From Microbacterium sp. (lineage in GTDB: Bacteria; Actinomycetota; Actinomycetes; Actinomycetales; Microbacteriaceae): a stretch of DNA of 64,000 bases. This document shows positions 19,276 to 29,900 of this stretch, piece by piece. Position 1 is the stretch's first letter; the number at the start of each line of letters is the position of its first letter. The translations under genes were made by a program, and so were the position numbers. The notes below the pieces were generated by a model. That model ran no database searches, had not been told where the DNA came from, and saw only the letters and a program-made list of their open reading frames with translations. The stretch is from contig PNMM01000001.1 of NCBI GenBank assembly GCA_013823625.1, forward strand, positions 992,001-1,056,000. Direction: 5' to 3'.

Positions 19276-20142
19276 ATGCCCCGCGACGCCTCCGGTCACC
19301 TCGTTGCCGGAAGACTGTCAGCGCAGCGAACGGTGCAGTCGAGCATCCCGCGCCCCGAATATGTGGGCAAGGCGGGGCCATCACCGCACGTCGGCGGAGA
19401 CGTCTACGACGCCGAGACGATCGAGCTCATTCGGCACAGCGGCCGCATCGCGGCGCAGGCCGTCGAAGCCGTCGGGGCCGCGATCGCTCCGGGCGTCACG
19501 ACCGACGAACTCGACCGCATCGCGCACGAGTACTTGCTCGACCACGACGCTTACCCCTCAACGCTCGGCTATCGCGGCTACCCCAAGTCGTGCTGCACGA
19601 GCCTCAACGAAGTGATCTGCCACGGCATCCCCGACGACACCGTCATCGCCGAGGGCGACATCGTCAACATCGACATCACCGCCTTCGCAAACGGCGTGCA
19701 CGGCGACCTCAACAAGACCTTCATTGCGGGAGAGGCGAGCGACGACGCCCGCCTCTTGGTTGAGCGCACCCAAGAAGCACTCAACCGTGGCATCAAGGCC
19801 GTCGCGCCCGGTCGAGAGATCAACGTCATCGGCCGCGCGATCGAGGCCTACGCGCAGCGCTTTGGTTACGGCGTCGTGCGCGACTTCACCGGTCACGGGG
19901 TCGGGCGCTCGTTTCACTCGGGGCTCATCGTGCCGCACTACGACGCGGCGCCCGACTACTCGACGGTGATGCAACCGGGCATGGTGTTCACGATCGAGCC
20001 CATGCTCACGCTCGGCGACATTGCGTGGGACCTGTGGGCCGACGACTGGACCGTCACGACGAAAGACAAGTCGCTCAGCGCCCAGTTCGAGCACACGCTC
20101 GTCGTCACCGAGCGTGGCGCCGAGATTCTGACCCTCCCGTAA
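19276..20142 (+). CDS. map: type I methionyl aminopeptidase
   Basis: [44 protein letters not shown]. Confidence 0.96.
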   Translation: MPRDASGHLVAGRLSAQRTVQSSIPRPEYVGKAGPSPHVGGDVYDAETIELIRHSGRIAAQAVEAVGAAIAPGVTTDELDRIAHEYLLDHDAYPSTLGYRGYPKSCCTSLNEVICHGIPDDTVIAEGDIVNIDITAFANGVHGDLNKTFIAGEASDDARLLVERTQEALNRGIKAVAPGREINVIGRAIEAYAQRFGYGVVRDFTGHGVGRSFHSGLIVPHYDAAPDYSTVMQPGMVFTIEPMLTLGDIAWDLWADDWTVTTKDKSLSAQFEHTLVVTERGAEILTLP

Positions 20143-20171
20143 CCCCCGCACCAGCCCGACAGGAGACCCGC

Positions 20172-20921
20172 ATGACGCTCGCCATTGGCATCGACATCGG
20201 CGGCACCGGCATCAAGGGCGCTGTCATTGATCTGGATGCGGGCGACATCGTCGGCGACCGCATCAAGCACCCGACTCCCGAGGGCGGCGAGCCCGACGAC
20301 ATCATCGCGACCGTCGCCCAGCTCGTCGGCGAGCTCGGCACGGAGGGCGTCGAGCACATTGGCGTGTGCTTCCCGGCCGTCGTCGTCAACGGCCGCACGA
20401 TGTCGGCCGCGAACGTGAGCGAGCGCTGGATTGGTCTGGATGCCGACACGGCGTTCGGCGAAGCCCTCGGCCGCGACATCCACTTCGTCAATGACGCGGA
20501 TGCGGCCGGCTATGCCGAAGCCATGTCAGGCGCCGCACGCGGGCAGCGCGGCCTCGTCATCATGACGACGCTCGGTACGGGCATCGGCAGCGCCCTCATC
20601 AACGACGGCGTTCTCATCGCGAACTCTGAGCTCGGGCACCTCGTGCTCAACGGGCGAGACGCCGAGTCATGGGCAGCGAACTCCGCCCGCGAGCGCGAAG
20701 AACTGAGCTTTGCCGAGTGGGCCGAGCGCTTGACCGAGTACTACCGCTACGTCGAAGCCCTGCTGTGGCCCGAGCTCTTCGTCATCGGCGGCGGCATCTC
20801 GAAGCAGCACAACGAGTTCATTCCGCTCATTGATGTGCGCACGCCCATCGTGCCCGCCGAGCTGCGCAACAACGCCGGAATTATTGGCGCTGCCGCGCTG
20901 GCTCAACGCTTCTCGCGCTGA
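20172..20921 (+). CDS. ppgK: polyphosphate glucokinase, ROK family
   Basis: IGIDIGGTGIKGAVIDL, TTLGTGIGSALI, SELGHLVLNGRDAE. Confidence 0.88.
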   Translation: MTLAIGIDIGGTGIKGAVIDLDAGDIVGDRIKHPTPEGGEPDDIIATVAQLVGELGTEGVEHIGVCFPAVVVNGRTMSAANVSERWIGLDADTAFGEALGRDIHFVNDADAAGYAEAMSGAARGQRGLVIMTTLGTGIGSALINDGVLIANSELGHLVLNGRDAESWAANSAREREELSFAEWAERLTEYYRYVEALLWPELFVIGGGISKQHNEFIPLIDVRTPIVPAELRNNAGIIGAAALAQRFSR

Positions 20922-20928
20922 CGAACGG

Positions 20929-22035
20929 CTAGCTGCGCTTGAACTGATTGACGAGCGGGCAGTCGAAGGGGTCGCGCGCCGAGAGGCCGACGCGGTTCAA
21001 GTAGTCGATGACGATGCCGTACGAGCGAAAGACGCCCGTCTCGGTGTACGAGATGCCCATCGACCGCGAGTATTCGCGCACGATCTCGCGAGCACGGCTG
21101 AGCGCGGGGCGGGGCATGTTCGGGAACAAGTGGTGCTCGACCTGGTGGTTGAGCCCGCCGAACAGCACGGTTGCCCACCAGCCGCCCTTGAGGTTGCGCG
21201 AGGTGAGAATCTGGCGGTGCAAGAAGTCGAGTGAGGTGTCGTTCTCGAGAATCGGCATGCCCTTGTGGTTGGGGGCGAAGGATGCTCCCATGTAGACCCC
21301 GAAGACCGCGAGCTGCACGCCCAAGAACGCGAACGCCATGCCGAGCGGCAAGAACCAGAACAGCACCGCGACGTAGAGCGAGAGACGCAAGCCGATGAGC
21401 GCGAGCTCGAGGTAGCGGTGCTCAACGCGACCCTTGTCGAAGAGGCTCAGGATCGAGCGGAAGTGAAGGTTGATGCCCTCGAGCGTGAGCAGCGGGAAGA
21501 ACAAGTAGCCCTGGCGGCGCGTGATGAGGGCGAGGAATCCGGTCGACTTCTCGGCGTCGGCCTCGGTGAAGACGATCGTGTCGGGCTCGATGTCGGGGTC
21601 GGCCCCGAGTTGATTGGGCTTGGCGTGGTGGCGCGAGTGCTTGTGCATCCACCAGTGATAGCTAATGCCCACGACGGCGGTCGCGAGAATGCGACCGACC
21701 CAGTCGTTGACCTTGCCCGAGGCGAAGATCTGGCGGTGCGAGGCCTCGTGCGTGACGAAAGCAATCTGCGTGAGAACGATGCCGAGCGCTCCGGCCATGA
21801 GCAGCTGGAACCAGCTGTCGCCGAGCAAGAGCATGCCCGTGATGACGCCGCCCAGAGCAACAGCGAGACCGCCGAAGACGGCGTAGTAGAAACCTTCGCG
21901 ACGGCGAAGCAGACCACCGTCACGCACCGTGCGCATGAGCGCCGAGTACGAGGCCGTGAGCGGCACAGCGTTGGGGTCGCGAGGAGTCGTGGGGCGCACG
22001 GAGCCGAGGCTGCCGGAGGAGGCGAGAGAGGTCAT
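20929..22035 (-). CDS. membrane fatty acid desaturase
   Basis: Histidine boxes HEASH, HSRHH and QVEHH; multiple TM segments. Confidence 0.92.
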   Translation of the reverse strand: MTSLASSGSLGSVRPTTPRDPNAVPLTASYSALMRTVRDGGLLRRREGFYYAVFGGLAVALGGVITGMLLLGDSWFQLLMAGALGIVLTQIAFVTHEASHRQIFASGKVNDWVGRILATAVVGISYHWWMHKHSRHHAKPNQLGADPDIEPDTIVFTEADAEKSTGFLALITRRQGYLFFPLLTLEGINLHFRSILSLFDKGRVEHRYLELALIGLRLSLYVAVLFWFLPLGMAFAFLGVQLAVFGVYMGASFAPNHKGMPILENDTSLDFLHRQILTSRNLKGGWWATVLFGGLNHQVEHHLFPNMPRPALSRAREIVREYSRSMGISYTETGVFRSYGIVIDYLNRVGLSARDPFDCPLVNQFKRS

Positions 22036-22207
22036 GAGGCCTTCGGAGTCGGAATGCGACTTCCCAGCCGACGCGAGTCGCAGGCCCATGCCTGCCAGAT
22101 GTTCTGACTCTACGCACGTGTGTATGCCGAACGCGGAATGACAGGCCGATTCATAGCCCAGGCTTGCCTTGCTTGATGGTGGAGGAGTCACGGAGTTGAC
22201 TGGGGAC

Positions 22208-22945
22208 ATGACCGAGCACTCGAGCGCTGCCGCCCACACCCCCCATGATGCTGAACCGCACGATCGCGGGGCCTTTAGTGACGGGCTCAACAAGCTGCGC
22301 GCGGGAGTGCTGGGGGCGAACGATGGCATCGTCTCGGTCGCCGCTGTCGTGGTCGGCGTTGCCGGCGCCACGAGCGCGATGGGACCCATCGTGACGGCCG
22401 GCGCCGCAGCCGTTGTGGGTGGGGCGATCTCGATGGCCCTGGGCGAGTACGTCTCGGTCGCGAGTGCTCGCGACAGCCAAACGGCACTCATCGCAAAGGA
22501 ACGCCGCGAGTTGGCCGAGATGCCCGAGCAAGAACTCGCGGAACTCGCGAGCATCTACCAGGCCAAGGGGCTCACCCCCGAAACCGCGCAGAAGGTAGCC
22601 GAAGAACTCACCGCTCACGACGCGCTCGGCGCCCACCTCGAAGCCGAACTGCACATCGAGGAGAACGAGGTGCTCAAGCCCTGGCAGGCCGCCGTGGCCT
22701 CGGGTGTCGCGTTTCTCGCGGGCGCCGTGCTTCCGATGCTCGCCATTCTGTTGCCGCCCCCCGAGCTGCGCATTCCCATCACCTTCGTGGCAACACTTGT
22801 GGCCCTCGGCATCACGGGCGCACTCGGGGCGATTCTCGGCAAGAGCCATTGGCTGCGGCCGACCGTACGCGTGCTTGTCGGCGGTGGGCTCGCCCTCGCT
22901 GTGACGTTTGGCATCGGGGCGCTGCTGGGCACTCAGATCGCCTAG
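22208..22945 (+). CDS. VIT1/CCC1 family Fe/Mn transporter
   Basis: LRAGVLGANDGIVSVAAVVVGVAGA, GAISMALGEYVSVASARDS. Confidence 0.92.
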   Translation: MTEHSSAAAHTPHDAEPHDRGAFSDGLNKLRAGVLGANDGIVSVAAVVVGVAGATSAMGPIVTAGAAAVVGGAISMALGEYVSVASARDSQTALIAKERRELAEMPEQELAELASIYQAKGLTPETAQKVAEELTAHDALGAHLEAELHIEENEVLKPWQAAVASGVAFLAGAVLPMLAILLPPPELRIPITFVATLVALGITGALGAILGKSHWLRPTVRVLVGGGLALAVTFGIGALLGTQIA

Positions 22946-22982
22946 CGCGCGAGGAGCGCCCGCGCGCCGGGTACCCTGGCGT

Positions 22983-24458
22983 GTGCCTTCTGATCAGCCC
23001 GTGCCCGGTGACTCTGCCGGTATCGACCCCGCTGACCTCGAGACGACGCTGCGCGTGCTGAGCACGCTGCACGAACTAGACCACGAGCATCCCGACTTCG
23101 TCGCGGTGCGCCACGCGACGGCCCACATGTTCCGCGCCGTCAAGGTGCACCGGCGGCTCACCAAGCGCGCCGAAGTGCTCGCCGCCGACAAAGCCGTCAT
23201 CGAGGCAACCGCAACCGGTTCGCCCGACCGCATCGACGACGAAACCCGCGGCGTCGACATCTCATCGTCGACCGACGCGCCCTTTGCCGGCGAACTCACG
23301 CGCCCGCAGTCGTGCTACATCTGCAAGAAGCCGTACACGCTCGTCGACGCGTTCTATCACCAGCTGTGCCCCGACTGCGCGCGCCTGAACCACGCGAAGC
23401 GGGATGCCCGCACCGACCTCACCGGACGCCGCGCCCTGCTCACGGGCGGCCGCGCCAAGATCGGCATGTACATCGCGCTGCGGCTGCTGCGCGACGGCGC
23501 CCACACGACCATCACGACGCGGTTTCCGCGGGATGCCGTGCGCCGCTTTTCGGCACTCCCCGACGCGGCCGACTGGATCGACCGCCTGCGCATCGTCGGC
23601 ATCGACTTGCGCGACCCTGCCCAGGTCATCGGTCTCGCCGAGTCGGTTGCCGCGGCCGGGCCGCTCGACATCATTATCAACAACGCGGCGCAAACCGTGC
23701 GCCGCTCCCCCGGCGCGTACCAGCCACTCATCGAGGCCGAGCTTGCTCCTCTGCCTGACGGGCCACTGCCCGAGTTGGTGACGTTTGGCCACACGATGGA
23801 TCCCCACCCGCTGGCTTTGGCCGAGTCGGTCGCGGCCCACCCGATTCTCTCGGCAGCCGCGGCGAAGGCCGAGCAGCTGACGCAAGCGGCGATGACTGCT
23901 GGCAACGCATCCATCGAACGCCACAAAGCGGGAACCGCGATCGATGCCGGCGGACTCGTGCCCGATCTGGACGACGTCAACAGTTGGACGCAGGCCGTCG
24001 GTGCGGTTGAGCCGCTCGAGATGCTCGAAGTGCAGCTGGCCAACTCGATCGCGCCGTTCATCCTCGTCGACCGCTTGCGTCCCTCGCTCGCCGCCTCGCG
24101 GTTCGCGCGCACCTATGTCGTCAACGTGAGTGCGATGGAGGGCGTGTTCGGCCGGGGATACAAGGGGCCGGGGCATCCGCACACCAACATGGCGAAAGCG
24201 GCGATGAACATGCTCACGCGCACGAGCGCGCGCGAAATGTTCGAGACCGACGGCATCTTGATGACGAGCGTCGACACGGGCTGGATCACCGACGAGCGCC
24301 CGCACCCCACCAAGCTGCGCCTGGCCGAAGAGGGCTTTCACGCTCCGCTCGACCTCGTCGATGGGGCTGCGCGGGTCTACGACCCGATCGTGCGGGGCGA
24401 AGCCGGCGACGACCTGTTCGGCGTCTTCTTGAAGGACTACGCGCCCTCACAGTGGTGA
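22983..24458 (+). CDS. SDR oxidoreductase with N-terminal CxxC...CxxC module
   Basis: CYICKKPYTLVDAFYHQLCPDCARLNHAKRDARTDLTGRRALLTGGRAKIGMYIALRLL; IIINNAAQT; C-terminal SDR helix region. Confidence 0.85.
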   Translation: MPSDQPVPGDSAGIDPADLETTLRVLSTLHELDHEHPDFVAVRHATAHMFRAVKVHRRLTKRAEVLAADKAVIEATATGSPDRIDDETRGVDISSSTDAPFAGELTRPQSCYICKKPYTLVDAFYHQLCPDCARLNHAKRDARTDLTGRRALLTGGRAKIGMYIALRLLRDGAHTTITTRFPRDAVRRFSALPDAADWIDRLRIVGIDLRDPAQVIGLAESVAAAGPLDIIINNAAQTVRRSPGAYQPLIEAELAPLPDGPLPELVTFGHTMDPHPLALAESVAAHPILSAAAAKAEQLTQAAMTAGNASIERHKAGTAIDAGGLVPDLDDVNSWTQAVGAVEPLEMLEVQLANSIAPFILVDRLRPSLAASRFARTYVVNVSAMEGVFGRGYKGPGHPHTNMAKAAMNMLTRTSAREMFETDGILMTSVDTGWITDERPHPTKLRLAEEGFHAPLDLVDGAARVYDPIVRGEAGDDLFGVFLKDYAPSQW

Positions 24459-24472
24459 TGGGGCGCTACTGA

Positions 24473-24868
24473 GGCAAGTGGGCCGGCCGATACGCCGGGT
24501 TCTGTTCCAGGAATCGCTTCCCTTCGACGGCCATCTCTCTCGGGACTACGTTGCCGCAGCCCTCTAGCGGTCTACCCGACACCTCGGCGAGCAGCGTTAA
24601 CGGTGTCTGTCTGACCTTGCTCCGGGCGAGGTTTACCTAGCGAGCCCGATCACTCGGGCCCCTGGTGGTCTCTTACACCACCGTTTCACCCTTACCCCGG
24701 GCCGAAGCCCGTGGCGGTCTGCTCTCTGTTGCACTGTTCTCGCGCATTGCTGCGGGTGGGTGTTACCCACCGCCCTGCTCTGTGGAGCCCGGACGTTCCT
24801 CGGCGAAGTCGTTCCCCTCGCGGGGCGTGCCTTCGACGCGACCGTCTGGCCGGCCCACTTGCGTCACT
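24473..24868 (-). ncRNA. rnpB: RNase P RNA, type A
   Basis: Minus strand GAGGAACGTCCGGGCTCC, AGGGTGAAACGGTGGTGTAAGAGACCACC, GTAAACCTCGCCCGGAGCAAG, GAACCCGGCGTATCGGCCGGCCCACTTG. Confidence 0.95.
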
Positions 24869-24872
24869 CAGG

Positions 24873-25295
24873 TTAGCGTTGGAATGACGCGCGAGCATCC
24901 ATCGCATCGTTGGCGCACTTGTCGGCGCGCGAGTTCTGGAGTCGTGGCACCCACTCGAACCGCACGGGCGTGCCGGTCAGGGCCTGCCGCGCTTCGGCAG
25001 CGAGCTCAGCCATAGCGGGGTGCTTGATCTTCCAGCGACCCATCATTTGCTCAACGACGAGCTTCGAATCCATGCGGATCGTGAGCGAGGCATCCGGGTC
25101 GAGCTCGAGAGCGCGACGCACTCCGGCGAGCATTCCGCTGTACTCGGCGACGTTATTGGTCGCAACCCCTACCCACACGCCCACCTCGGCAATGACCTCA
25201 CCCGTGGCCGGGTCGATGACGACTGCGCCACCGGCGGCAGGGCCGGGGTTTCCGCGCGATCCGCCGTCGGCCTCGACGAGAAGCTCTCGGCTCAC
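24873..25295 (-). CDS. rnhA: ribonuclease HI family protein
   Basis: LLVEADGGSRGNPGPAAGGAVV, NNVAEYSGMLAGVRRAL, LTIRMDSKLVVEQMMGRWKIKH; GTG start 25295. Confidence 0.9.
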   Translation of the reverse strand: MSRELLVEADGGSRGNPGPAAGGAVVIDPATGEVIAEVGVWVGVATNNVAEYSGMLAGVRRALELDPDASLTIRMDSKLVVEQMMGRWKIKHPAMAELAAEARQALTGTPVRFEWVPRLQNSRADKCANDAMDARASFQR

Positions 25296-26032
25296 AGTCC
25301 GCTCTCGTCGGTGCGCACGAGGATGGCGTTGGAGTCGGGACACAGCAGCACCGCATCGGGCGCGGCCGCGCGAACGGCCGCAAGGTCGCTGCCCGTCAAC
25401 TCGACCCCGCTCGCACTCGAAATGCGCGCGCGCAAGTGTGACGCACCGACGCCATAGCGCTCACGCTGCTTCTCATAGAGCGCCATAAGGTCGGCAGGCA
25501 CAGTCGCCACGATGGCCGCGCGCTGCGAGCGAGCCGCATCGGTCTCGCTCGCAATCACGCCGAGTGCGGCATCGCGCGCCGCCTGGGCCTCAGAGAGCTT
25601 CTGCTGGTGCTCGTCGAGCGAGGCCGTCGCCGAGGCGAGTTCGGTTTCGATCGCGTCGACCTTCTCCATCACAGCGAGTTGGATCTCTTCGAGGTCGTTG
25701 AGGCGACCGCGCAACGACTCGAGCTCGTGCTCGAGCCCCTGAATGTCTTTGACCGACGAGCTCGATTGCATGCGCTCGCCATCGCGAGCGATGCGCGACT
25801 GCACCACCGCAACATCGCTTTCGACGCGCCCCAGCTCGAGCCGGGCATCGTCGAGCTCGCCCCGGCGCTGAATCGCAAACTCGCGCATGACATCGGCTTC
25901 GGCGGCGAGGGCATCGACGGTGGCGCGCTCGGGCAACGACCGCTCGCGGTGGGCCAGCTGCTGCAGCGTTGTGTCGAGCGCTTGCACGTCGAGCAAGACG
26001 CGCTGGGCGTCGGGGCTAGCGGTCAGGGCCAT
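25292..26032 (-). CDS. coiled-coil/zinc-ribbon family protein (CT398-like) with degenerate ribbon
   Basis: Long coiled coil (LEHELESLRGRLNDLEEIQLAVMEKVDAIETELA) and C-terminal DAVLLCPDSNAILVRTDESGL. Confidence 0.8.
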   Translation of the reverse strand: MALTASPDAQRVLLDVQALDTTLQQLAHRERSLPERATVDALAAEADVMREFAIQRRGELDDARLELGRVESDVAVVQSRIARDGERMQSSSSVKDIQGLEHELESLRGRLNDLEEIQLAVMEKVDAIETELASATASLDEHQQKLSEAQAARDAALGVIASETDAARSQRAAIVATVPADLMALYEKQRERYGVGASHLRARISSASGVELTGSDLAAVRAAAPDAVLLCPDSNAILVRTDESGL

Positions 26033-26116
26033 GCGGGGCTCACCTGGTCTCTCGTCAGTTGCGTGCGGCTCGGTCGTTGCGTGTCGGGGCTCCGCCGCAA
26101 GTGGCGGGGTGCGCCC

Positions 26117-26929
26117 CTACTGTACGACGACGAAGTCCCACGGGTCGGTGCGCAGGTCACTCACGATGACCTCGACATCAGGAAGAGCCGCGCGCAACTC
26201 ATCGCCGGCCGTCTCGAGCCACAACCACTCGCTCGCCCAGTGCGACACGTCGATGAGCGCGGGGCCGCCCGCGACGCGCGCCGTCTCAACGGCTTCGCTC
26301 GCCGGGTGATGCCTCAGATCTGCCGTGACATAGACATCGGCGGCACGCACCGCGGGCTCTGACAGCAACGAGTCGCCCGCTCCCCCGCACACGGCAATCG
26401 TTCGCACGCTGCGGTCGAACTCCCCCGCCACCCGCACACCCGTCGCAGTCGGGGGCAGGATGCCCGCGAGACGCCGCGCTAAGGCTCCAAGGGTCGTGGG
26501 CTCGGGTAACGCGCCCACGCGGCCCAGGCCGACTCCTGGCGCGGTCTCGACGATCGGGCGAGCATCCGTCAGCCCCATGAGGTGGGCGAGGCGGGCGCTG
26601 GTTCCGGTGGCGACGATGTCGGCGTTGGTGTGGGCTGCGATAAGGGCACATCGACCACGGATGAGTTGAGCGATGAGTGAACCCTTTGCCGTCGATTCGG
26701 CGACGGTCGTGACGCCCCGCATCAGGAGCGGGTGATGAACGAGCAAGAGGTCGGCCTTGAGCTCGATCGCTTCGCTCACGGTCGCGTCGACGGCATCGAC
26801 CGCGAGAACGATGCGCGATACCTCGGCTGCGAGATCACCGCTCACGATGCCGGGGGCATCCCACGGCTCGGCGCCACTGACGGGCCAGAGCCGCTCGACC
26901 GCATCGGCGACGGTTGCAAGAGTGCTCAT
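26117..26929 (-). CDS. Nif3-like dinuclear metal center protein
   Basis: WDAPGIVSGD, LLLVHHPLLMRGV, LIAAHTNADIV, CGGAGDSLL, DLRHHPASEA, DVSHWASE. Confidence 0.9.
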   Translation of the reverse strand: MSTLATVADAVERLWPVSGAEPWDAPGIVSGDLAAEVSRIVLAVDAVDATVSEAIELKADLLLVHHPLLMRGVTTVAESTAKGSLIAQLIRGRCALIAAHTNADIVATGTSARLAHLMGLTDARPIVETAPGVGLGRVGALPEPTTLGALARRLAGILPPTATGVRVAGEFDRSVRTIAVCGGAGDSLLSEPAVRAADVYVTADLRHHPASEAVETARVAGGPALIDVSHWASEWLWLETAGDELRAALPDVEVIVSDLRTDPWDFVVVQ

Positions 26930-29900
26930 GCGGGCGACGCGTCGAGCGGCGCGGCCACGGCAGGGTCGTCGCCTTCGTGCACGGCGCGGGCGGCACCCTC
27001 TTCATCGGCGACATTCTCGGCACCGGCCGCACTTTCTGCTTCGGCAGCGGCTTTCTCTGCCCGCTGAAGGCGTCGCAAGGCAGGGATGCCCATGATGATC
27101 GGCGTGAGAAGGCCCAGAACGAGAGCGACGAAGACGCCGGGATCGCTCGAGGCGAGCGCGCTGTCGGGATCGACACCCAGCGCAGTGAAGATGTAGCCCT
27201 GCCACTGCAGACCAACGAGTGCTGCGGTGCTCATGCCCCACCCGACCCCGGTGATGAGCAGCAACATGATGAGGTTGACCCATCGAACGGCCGGGTAGAC
27301 GCCACCCGATTGCACGAGCGACGGCGAATGCACTCGTCGCGAGCGAATCATGGTCTCGGCACCGAAGATGCCCGCCCAGGCCGCGACAGGAACTGCGAGA
27401 GTCGTGACGACATCGCGGAAGAGCGCGGCCGTATCAGGAACGATCACGAGCAGCACGGCGACGAGCGCGCCGGTCACGATGATCGAGAAACCCACGGAGC
27501 CCGGCCGCGACGCGCGAACGCCCATGGCGAGTACGGCGAAGCCCCCGGAGTACAGGGCGAGGGCGGCAGCGCTGATGAGCGAGAGGGCGATGGCCGCAAT
27601 GAGCGGAATCGGGTACCAGAGCGGCAGCAATCGCGACACCAGGTCAAGCGGGTTCTCGGCGAGACCCTCAGCGAGCACAGGGTTCGAGGCGGCCAAGATC
27701 GCGCCCCAGCAGATCACGACGAACGCCGGAATCGTCGCTCCGAATGCGCTGAACAACACTGCCGAGCCGCCCAGTGTTCCCTTGGCTTGGTAGCGCGCCA
27801 CATCGCCACTGCTGTTCGCCCACGCTAGGCCCACGACACTAAAGACGAGCACCGCCCCGCTCAGGAGCAAGGCCCAGTCGCCATCGGGCAGAGCGAGCGC
27901 CGCCTCAATGTCGACGTACGACGCCGTGAGCACCACAAGTCCGACGACGAGAACGACCGAGATGATGCTCACGATTGCGCTCACGACGGCGATGAGGCCG
28001 AACCCGAAGCCCGCGACAAGAGCCGCGATCACGAGACCGATCGACGCGGTCACGATAGCGATCTCGAGGCGCCCCACCCCGGGCACGAGCCCCGAGCCGA
28101 TGAGAACTTCGGCGACACCGATGCCGAGCATCCACAGCAAGGCGGCTGCCCACGCAAGGCGTGTGAAGACGGCCACCAACGCGGGAATCGCGTTGCCCGC
28201 CGTGCCAAAGGTCGAGCGCGAAACAACCATCGTCGGCTGCCCACTGCGCTTGCCCGCGAGCGTGCCCAACCCGAGCGGGAGGAACGAGAGCGCGACACCC
28301 AACAGCGTCGCCATGACCGCCTGGCGGAGGCTGACACCCAGTCCGAGAATGACGGCACCCAAGGCGATGCTCACGACCGAGGAGTTGACGGCAAACCACA
28401 GCCAGAACAATCGGATCGAGCGCCCGGCGCGCTTCTCGGCCGGAGTCGGTTCGAGGGCAGCCTTCTCAACGTGACCGGCCCGCGGCCCGACGGGCACCGC
28501 GAGCTCTGCGCTCGAATCGGAGTCGACGTCCGGCGGGATCGTCGCACCCTCCGGCTCAGCGAAGTGACCGGCGAGAAGATCGAGGCCCGTCTGCTCGGCA
28601 GAGTCAGATCGCGCTGCGTCAACCGATGCCGGGTCGGAGGAGACACCAGCAAAAGGGTCACCGCCGAGGCTCGCACTGACCGCCGCATCGGGTTCAACGG
28701 GCTCACGCAGCAGCTCGTCGAAGAACGACCCCCCCACGGCGGGAGCGGCTGCGAACGCTGCGGGTTCGACGACAGCAGGCGCAAACGCGGGGGCGTCGAA
28801 TGCGGGCGTTTCGACCGCGGCCGGTTCAAACGCAGGAGTTTCGAACGCAGTCGTTTCGAACGCAGTCGCTTCAAACGCAGTCGCTTCAAACGCAGCCGAT
28901 TCAAACCCGACTGGCTCGGGCTGGCTCGGCTCAATAAGCGGTGCGGGCGCGACAAAGACGGGCTCGGGGCCGTCGTCGGTCGGTGCCGGTACCGAGAGTG
29001 GCGGCGCGACGGCCGCCGAGGGCACGATGCCGTAGGGCGGCGGAGCATCGGCCAGGGCGAGGTCAATGATCGGCGCCGCAGGCGGCACCACAACGGGCGG
29101 CACCACAACGGGCGGCGGTGCCGCGGGCGGTGGTGCGGCGGGCGGCGGCGCTGATGCGAGCTGCTCTGCGACAGAGAGCCCACCCGCGGCGAGCGGAGGC
29201 TCGCTTGCCGCCGGAATGACGGGCACAACTCCCGTGAATCGTTCGCGCACTTGCGTGACGATCTCATCGGCTTCGGGAGCCGCGGTTGCACGAACTTGCT
29301 TCTCCCACTCAGCGAGGCGTTGGGCCTCGATCTGCCGAAGAACAAGCTCACGCTCGACGAGATCGAGCAACGACGATGTGTCTTGATGGGGGTCATCGAT
29401 ATTGGCAGCTTGCAACAACTCAGCATCAGTCAGGGAGAGCCGCTGCGGAGGGGGCGGAAGCGTTGACGCTGGCTCGGGGGCAACCGCAAAGTCAGGTTCG
29501 GCTGAGCCAGCCATCCCAGCCTGCGAGAGGTCGTACACGATCGGCTGCGCAGGCGCTTCTGGCACGGGCTCGCTCCAGAAGGAGTCTGCGGGCGGGGCCT
29601 GCACTGCGTCGACGAGGGATGCGTCGACGGCGCTCTCGGCAGGCGGTTGCCAGGGAGCGGGCTCCCATGCTTCTGGCTGCCAGGCTGATTCGCCGGGCGA
29701 GGCAGGCTCGCTCGCCACCGGCGCCGCCTGAAAGGTTTGTGCCGCGTCGGGCGCGAATTCGGCCGGAGGCTCAGTCACCGGATCGTTGGCGACAACGGGC
29801 GTCGCCGGGGCAGGCGGCACCCAGCGCTCAAACTGCTCCGAGAGCGCACCCGCAAGGGCGTCGTCATCCGTCGCTGACGGGTCATACGCGGCATCAGCGG

